From Planctomycetales bacterium (GTDB lineage: Bacteria > Planctomycetota > Planctomycetia > Isosphaerales > Isosphaeraceae): 9,943 nucleotides of DNA. Position numbers and translations under genes: made by a program. Under the pieces are notes generated by a model. The model saw nothing but the letters and a program-made list of their open reading frames with translations. It was not told the DNA's origin and made no database searches. Positions 6,767 through 9,943 of the stretch are shown here, piece after piece (within the stretch, counting starts at the first letter, position 1; each line of letters starts with the position of its first letter). The stretch spans positions 1 to 9,943 of the forward strand of contig DAIDJI010000144.1 in assembly GCA_027451455.1 (NCBI GenBank), read 5' to 3'.

Positions 6767-8551
6767 ATGTCCAGGCTCGCGGATCGGGTCCGGTCGCATG
6801 TCCGTCCCGGACGGCGGTTCTCACCAGACGAGGCCCAGGCCAGGGTCGGCCAGGTGGATGACCATCTCCCGCAATGGGCCGCCGCCGCGATTCTCGCGGT
6901 GATGTCGCTCCAGACCCTCTTCCTGCTCGTCGGCTGCGACTGGGATCTCTGCGGCGACGAGGCCGAATACTGGGCCTGGTCGCAACGGCTCGACTGGGCC
7001 TATTTCGCACGCGGACCGGTGATTGCGCTGGTGGTCCGACTCGGGGTCGAGTTGTTCGGCTCGTTCAGCGAGGCGATGACCGGCTCGTTGATGTTCGCCG
7101 CTCGCTTCATGGCGGTCCTGATCGGGGGTCTTACCGCCTGGGGAATCTTCCGGCTCGCCGAGGAAACCACCGGCTCGCGACGGTCGGCGTTGTTTGCGGT
7201 CCTGATCCTGCCGGCGATCCCGCTTTTCGCGGTGGGCGGGGTGATTATCACCGCGGACTCGCCGCTCATCGGCTCGTGGGTCTGGTCGGCGGTCTGGGCC
7301 TTCCGGGCGATCCGGCGCGACGACGCGAGAGCCTGGGCGATCTCCGGAGTGATCGGCTCGCTCGGGGTGCTGGCGAAGTACTCGGTCCTGGCGATGCCGG
7401 CGTCGGTCGGGTTGTTCCTGCTGCTCATTCCCGAGCGTCGGCGGGAGCTTTTGCGGCCGGGATTCTGGACAATGTCGATCCTTTGCGTCGGTCTCGGGCT
7501 GGGTCCGATCGTCGCCTGGAACGCCCATCACGGGTGGGTCGGCGCCACTCAGCTTGCCGATCGCGTGGGGCTGGCGAGCCGGGCGGTCTGGGGCGGTCTC
7601 GGACCCGTGCTCGGCTTCCTCGGCGGCGAGTTCGCCGTTCTCGGCGGCTTCTGGTGGGTGGCTGGCGTCGCCGCGATCGTCACCAGCCTCCGCGAGGTTC
7701 GCCGTCAGACGACGCACGACGCGAGGCGCGAGGGGACCGTCTTCTTGCTCGCGCTCTGGGGCGTGACCTGGTGCGCCTGCCTCTCGGCCAGCTTCCTCGG
7801 TGAGAGCGAGGCCAACTGGATGGCGACCGGTTACACGGCGCTGGTGGTCCTGATCGGGCGGCGGGCCGACATCGCCTTCGCGGAGGGCGGAGGCCGGAAG
7901 CGGGCCTATCTGGTCTCGTGGGGAATGGCCGTCTCGCTGATCGCGATGGTCCACCACACCGAGTGGTTCTATCCGGCGATCGCCCGATTTGTTCCCGGGC
8001 CGACGAAGCGATTCGCGGCGCCGTTGCGGGTGTACGACGCCACGGCCCGGATGCGAGGCCATAAGGAGCTGGCGGTCGAGGTGGAGAAGCGGCTCGAATC
8101 GCTTCGGGCGGCCGGTGAGAATCCGTTCGTGGTGACGGCGTACTACCAACTCGCCTCGACGCTCTCGTTTTACATGAAGGGTCATCCCGAGACGTATTGC
8201 CTGGCCTGGAACTTCGGGATGTCGAGGGAGCCGGTCAACCAGCACGACCTCTGGCACCCCAATCCTCGGCACGATCCCGAGCCCTTTCTGGGGCGGACGG
8301 TGCTGGTGGTCGAGGACGCGAACCAGCCGCCGAACTATGCGATGATCCTTCGGGACAAGAAGGTCGTCCGAAGCCTTGAGCCGATCGAGCGGTTCGAGAT
8401 CAAGGAGCGAGGTGTGACGGTGGCGGCCTGGGACATCGCGATCGGCCGCGACTTCCGCGGGGTCGCCGGTTACGAGCAGAATCGCCCGGGTGCCAGAAGA
8501 CATCCGAAGCCGCTCGCCCGGACCGCTGCCCCCTCGGCTCCGGTCCGTTGA
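6767..8551 (+). CDS. GT39/ArnT-like integral membrane glycosyltransferase
   Basis: This 594-residue protein resembles the GT39 (PMT/ArnT, RfaY-type 'dolichyl-phosphate-mannose' mannosyltransferase-like) group. Such enzymes move a sugar from a polyprenyl-phosphate donor onto protein or lipid outside the cytoplasmic membrane. After a charged N-terminal segment, a first membrane helix (about 38-56) leads into the acidic loop CGDEAEYWAWSQRLDWAYF (62-80), with D64/E65 in the position of the family's catalytic acid, followed by GPVIALVVRLGVELFG. Further hydrophobic segments occur at about 107-126, 140-160, 167-182, 192-221, 233-251, 275-302, 325-343 and 380-397, with the typical ITADSPLIGSWVW and EANWMATGYTAL motifs. 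Residues about 400-594 form a soluble C-terminal part ending in a basic, proline-rich tail. Acceptor and sugar cannot be told. The next gene starts 80 bp downstream on the same strand, with no terminator seen between them. Confidence 0.85.
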   Translation: MSRLADRVRSHVRPGRRFSPDEAQARVGQVDDHLPQWAAAAILAVMSLQTLFLLVGCDWDLCGDEAEYWAWSQRLDWAYFARGPVIALVVRLGVELFGSFSEAMTGSLMFAARFMAVLIGGLTAWGIFRLAEETTGSRRSALFAVLILPAIPLFAVGGVIITADSPLIGSWVWSAVWAFRAIRRDDARAWAISGVIGSLGVLAKYSVLAMPASVGLFLLLIPERRRELLRPGFWTMSILCVGLGLGPIVAWNAHHGWVGATQLADRVGLASRAVWGGLGPVLGFLGGEFAVLGGFWWVAGVAAIVTSLREVRRQTTHDARREGTVFLLALWGVTWCACLSASFLGESEANWMATGYTALVVLIGRRADIAFAEGGGRKRAYLVSWGMAVSLIAMVHHTEWFYPAIARFVPGPTKRFAAPLRVYDATARMRGHKELAVEVEKRLESLRAAGENPFVVTAYYQLASTLSFYMKGHPETYCLAWNFGMSREPVNQHDLWHPNPRHDPEPFLGRTVLVVEDANQPPNYAMILRDKKVVRSLEPIERFEIKERGVTVAAWDIAIGRDFRGVAGYEQNRPGARRHPKPLARTAAPSAPVR

Positions 8552-8631
8552 CAGGTGGAGGGGCGCCCGATAGCCTCGACGGAGAAAGCGGGCGACCACC
8601 CACCGATCTCCTCGTTGCGAAAGGGCTTGCC

Positions 8632-9927
8632 ATGAATCCGGATTCGGGACGTCGTCGGTTCCTCCAGACGGCCTCGGCCGCCCCGTTCCTGGCGATGCCG
8701 GCGGCCCTCGCCGTCGAGGCGGGTGCGAAGCAGCCGAGCGAGACGCTCGTCGTCGGAGTGATCGGCGTTGGAGGACGCGGGACCCAGCACACCCAGAGCT
8801 TCGCCGCGATGAACGGCGTCCAGGTCGCTTATGTCTGCGACGTCGATCAGCGACGCGCCGGCCTCGCGGCCGACGTCGCCCATCGAGCCGCCGAGGGCAA
8901 GCCGAAGACAAAGGCCGTGGGCGACCTCCGAAAGGTCCTCGACGACAGGGCCGTCGACGCGGTCGTGATCGCGACCTGCAACCACTGGCACGCCCCCGCG
9001 GCCATCCTCGCCTGTGCGGCCGGGAAGCACGTTTACGTCGAGAAACCGTGCAGCCACAACCCGCGCGAGGGCGAGCTGCTCATCGAGGCGGCGCGGAAGC
9101 ATAACCGGGTCGTCCAGATGGGCAACCAGCGCAGGAGCTGGCCGAAGGTGATGGAGGCCATCGAGCAGATCCGCTCCGGCGCGATCGGGCGTCCCTACTT
9201 CGCCGAATGCTTCTACACGAACAACCGGGGCTCGATCGGCCACGGCCAGCCAGGACCCGTCCCGGCCTGGCTCGATTACGAGCTCTGGCAGGGACCGGCC
9301 GCCCGTCAGCCCTATCGCGACAACATCTTGCACTACAACTGGCACTGGTTCTGGAACTGGGGCAACGGCGAGCTCGGCAACAACGGCGTCCACATGATCG
9401 ACGTCGCGCGCTGGGGCCTGGGCGTCGATTACCCGGTCCACGTGACCTCATCGGGCGGCCGATACCGGTTCGAGGACGACCAGGAGACACCCGACACGCA
9501 CGTCGTGAGCTTTGATTTCGACGGCCGAAAGACGATCACCTGGCAGGGGAGAAGCTGCAACGCAGCCCGGCCGGGAGCCTCGCGGGCCGATGTGGTCTTC
9601 TACGGCGAAAACGGCGCCCTGGAGATCGACGGCGGCGGCTACACGATCAAGGACCTCAAGGGGAAGCCCTCCAAGAAGGTGACCGGCCAGGGCGGCGACG
9701 CGACCCACCTGGCGAACTTCGTCGCCGCGGCGAGGGGCGAGGCGAAGCCGAACAGCGAGATCGAGGAAGGCCACCGGAGCACCCTGCTCTGCCACCTGGG
9801 GAACATCGCCCATCGGACTGGCCGGGCCCTCCGCTGCAACCCGAAAGACGGCCGCATCCTCGACGATCCCGAGGCGATGCGGTTCTGGAGCCGAGAGTAC
9901 GCCCCGGGCTGGGAGCCGAAGGTCTAA
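8632..9927 (+). CDS. Tat-exported Gfo/Idh/MocA family oxidoreductase
   Basis: This is a 431-residue NAD(P)-dependent dehydrogenase-like protein. The N-terminus, SGRRRFLQTASAAPFLAMPA (5-24), is a twin-arginine signal with the RRxFLQ pattern and a hydrophobic stretch, so the folded protein probably goes to the periplasm with its cofactor. A Rossmann domain follows: VVGVIGVGGRG (40-50) is the nucleotide-binding glycine motif, CDVD (69-72) ends strand 2, CNHWH is at 116-120, and YVEKPCSHN (135-143) holds the family's EKP lysine K138. The C-terminal alpha/beta domain contains HYNWHWFWNWGNGELGNNGVH (234-254), typical of the secreted planctomycete and Bacteroidetes subgroup. The substrate (a sugar, inositol or glycoside) cannot be told; GH109-type glycosidase activity is known in this superfamily but is not indicated here. 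The frame extends to a TTG at 8548, but the ATG at 8632 begins the Tat signal and has AAAGGG 6 bases upstream. It follows the GT39-like gene by 80 bp. Confidence 0.92.
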   Translation: MNPDSGRRRFLQTASAAPFLAMPAALAVEAGAKQPSETLVVGVIGVGGRGTQHTQSFAAMNGVQVAYVCDVDQRRAGLAADVAHRAAEGKPKTKAVGDLRKVLDDRAVDAVVIATCNHWHAPAAILACAAGKHVYVEKPCSHNPREGELLIEAARKHNRVVQMGNQRRSWPKVMEAIEQIRSGAIGRPYFAECFYTNNRGSIGHGQPGPVPAWLDYELWQGPAARQPYRDNILHYNWHWFWNWGNGELGNNGVHMIDVARWGLGVDYPVHVTSSGGRYRFEDDQETPDTHVVSFDFDGRKTITWQGRSCNAARPGASRADVVFYGENGALEIDGGGYTIKDLKGKPSKKVTGQGGDATHLANFVAAARGEAKPNSEIEEGHRSTLLCHLGNIAHRTGRALRCNPKDGRILDDPEAMRFWSREYAPGWEPKV

Positions 9928-9943
9928 TCCGCGGACGCCGGCT

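Noticed and set aside
6821..8911. 696-codon open frame on the minus strand opposite the GT39-like gene
   Set aside because: The translation is Arg/Pro/Asp/Gln-rich low-complexity sequence without membrane segments or motifs and runs across two real plus-strand genes.

Overview
The window looks like part of a high-GC bacterial chromosome, most likely from a planctomycete of the Isosphaeraceae/Gemmataceae kind. Lineage is an inference from four signs: very GC-rich codon use, a Tat-signal Gfo/Idh/MocA oxidoreductase, a stand-alone SMI1/KNR4 protein, and two families of intergenic repeat (the 'accacagagacacagagg' type and the 'gtaggtcaggctttccagcctgac' type) that I recall as common in planctomycetes. 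No rRNA, tRNA, CRISPR array, transposase or prophage gene was seen.

Layout. Positions 1-446 (+) hold the 3' end of a cytosolic-type malate dehydrogenase whose catalytic-loop histidine reads as asparagine. It converges, with 25 bp between stop codons, on glnE (472-3639, -), a full-length bifunctional glutamine synthetase adenylyltransferase/deadenylylase. The 371-bp gap upstream of glnE (3640-4010) is almost filled by three tandem units, each built from CACAGAGR octamers facing TCTCTGTG octamers. Beyond it, also on the minus strand, lie an SMI1/KNR4-domain protein with a possible C-terminal helix-turn-helix (4011-4739) and miaB (4751-6190), only 11 bp apart and probably cotranscribed.

A 576-bp divergent intergenic region (6191-6766) carries a possible miaB promoter and a nested 27-bp inverted repeat. 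To its right, on the plus strand, lie an integral-membrane GT39-like glycosyltransferase (6767-8551) and, 80 bp downstream, a Tat-signal Gfo/Idh/MocA oxidoreductase (8632-9927), which ends just before the window does.

The genes are mostly housekeeping: central carbon metabolism, nitrogen control, tRNA modification, glycan transfer and sugar oxidoreduction. I did not find a convincing new multi-gene system. The items most worth a second look are the malate dehydrogenase active-site substitution, the octamer repeat array in front of glnE, the SMI1/KNR4-HTH protein coupled to miaB, and the nested palindrome upstream of the glycosyltransferase.
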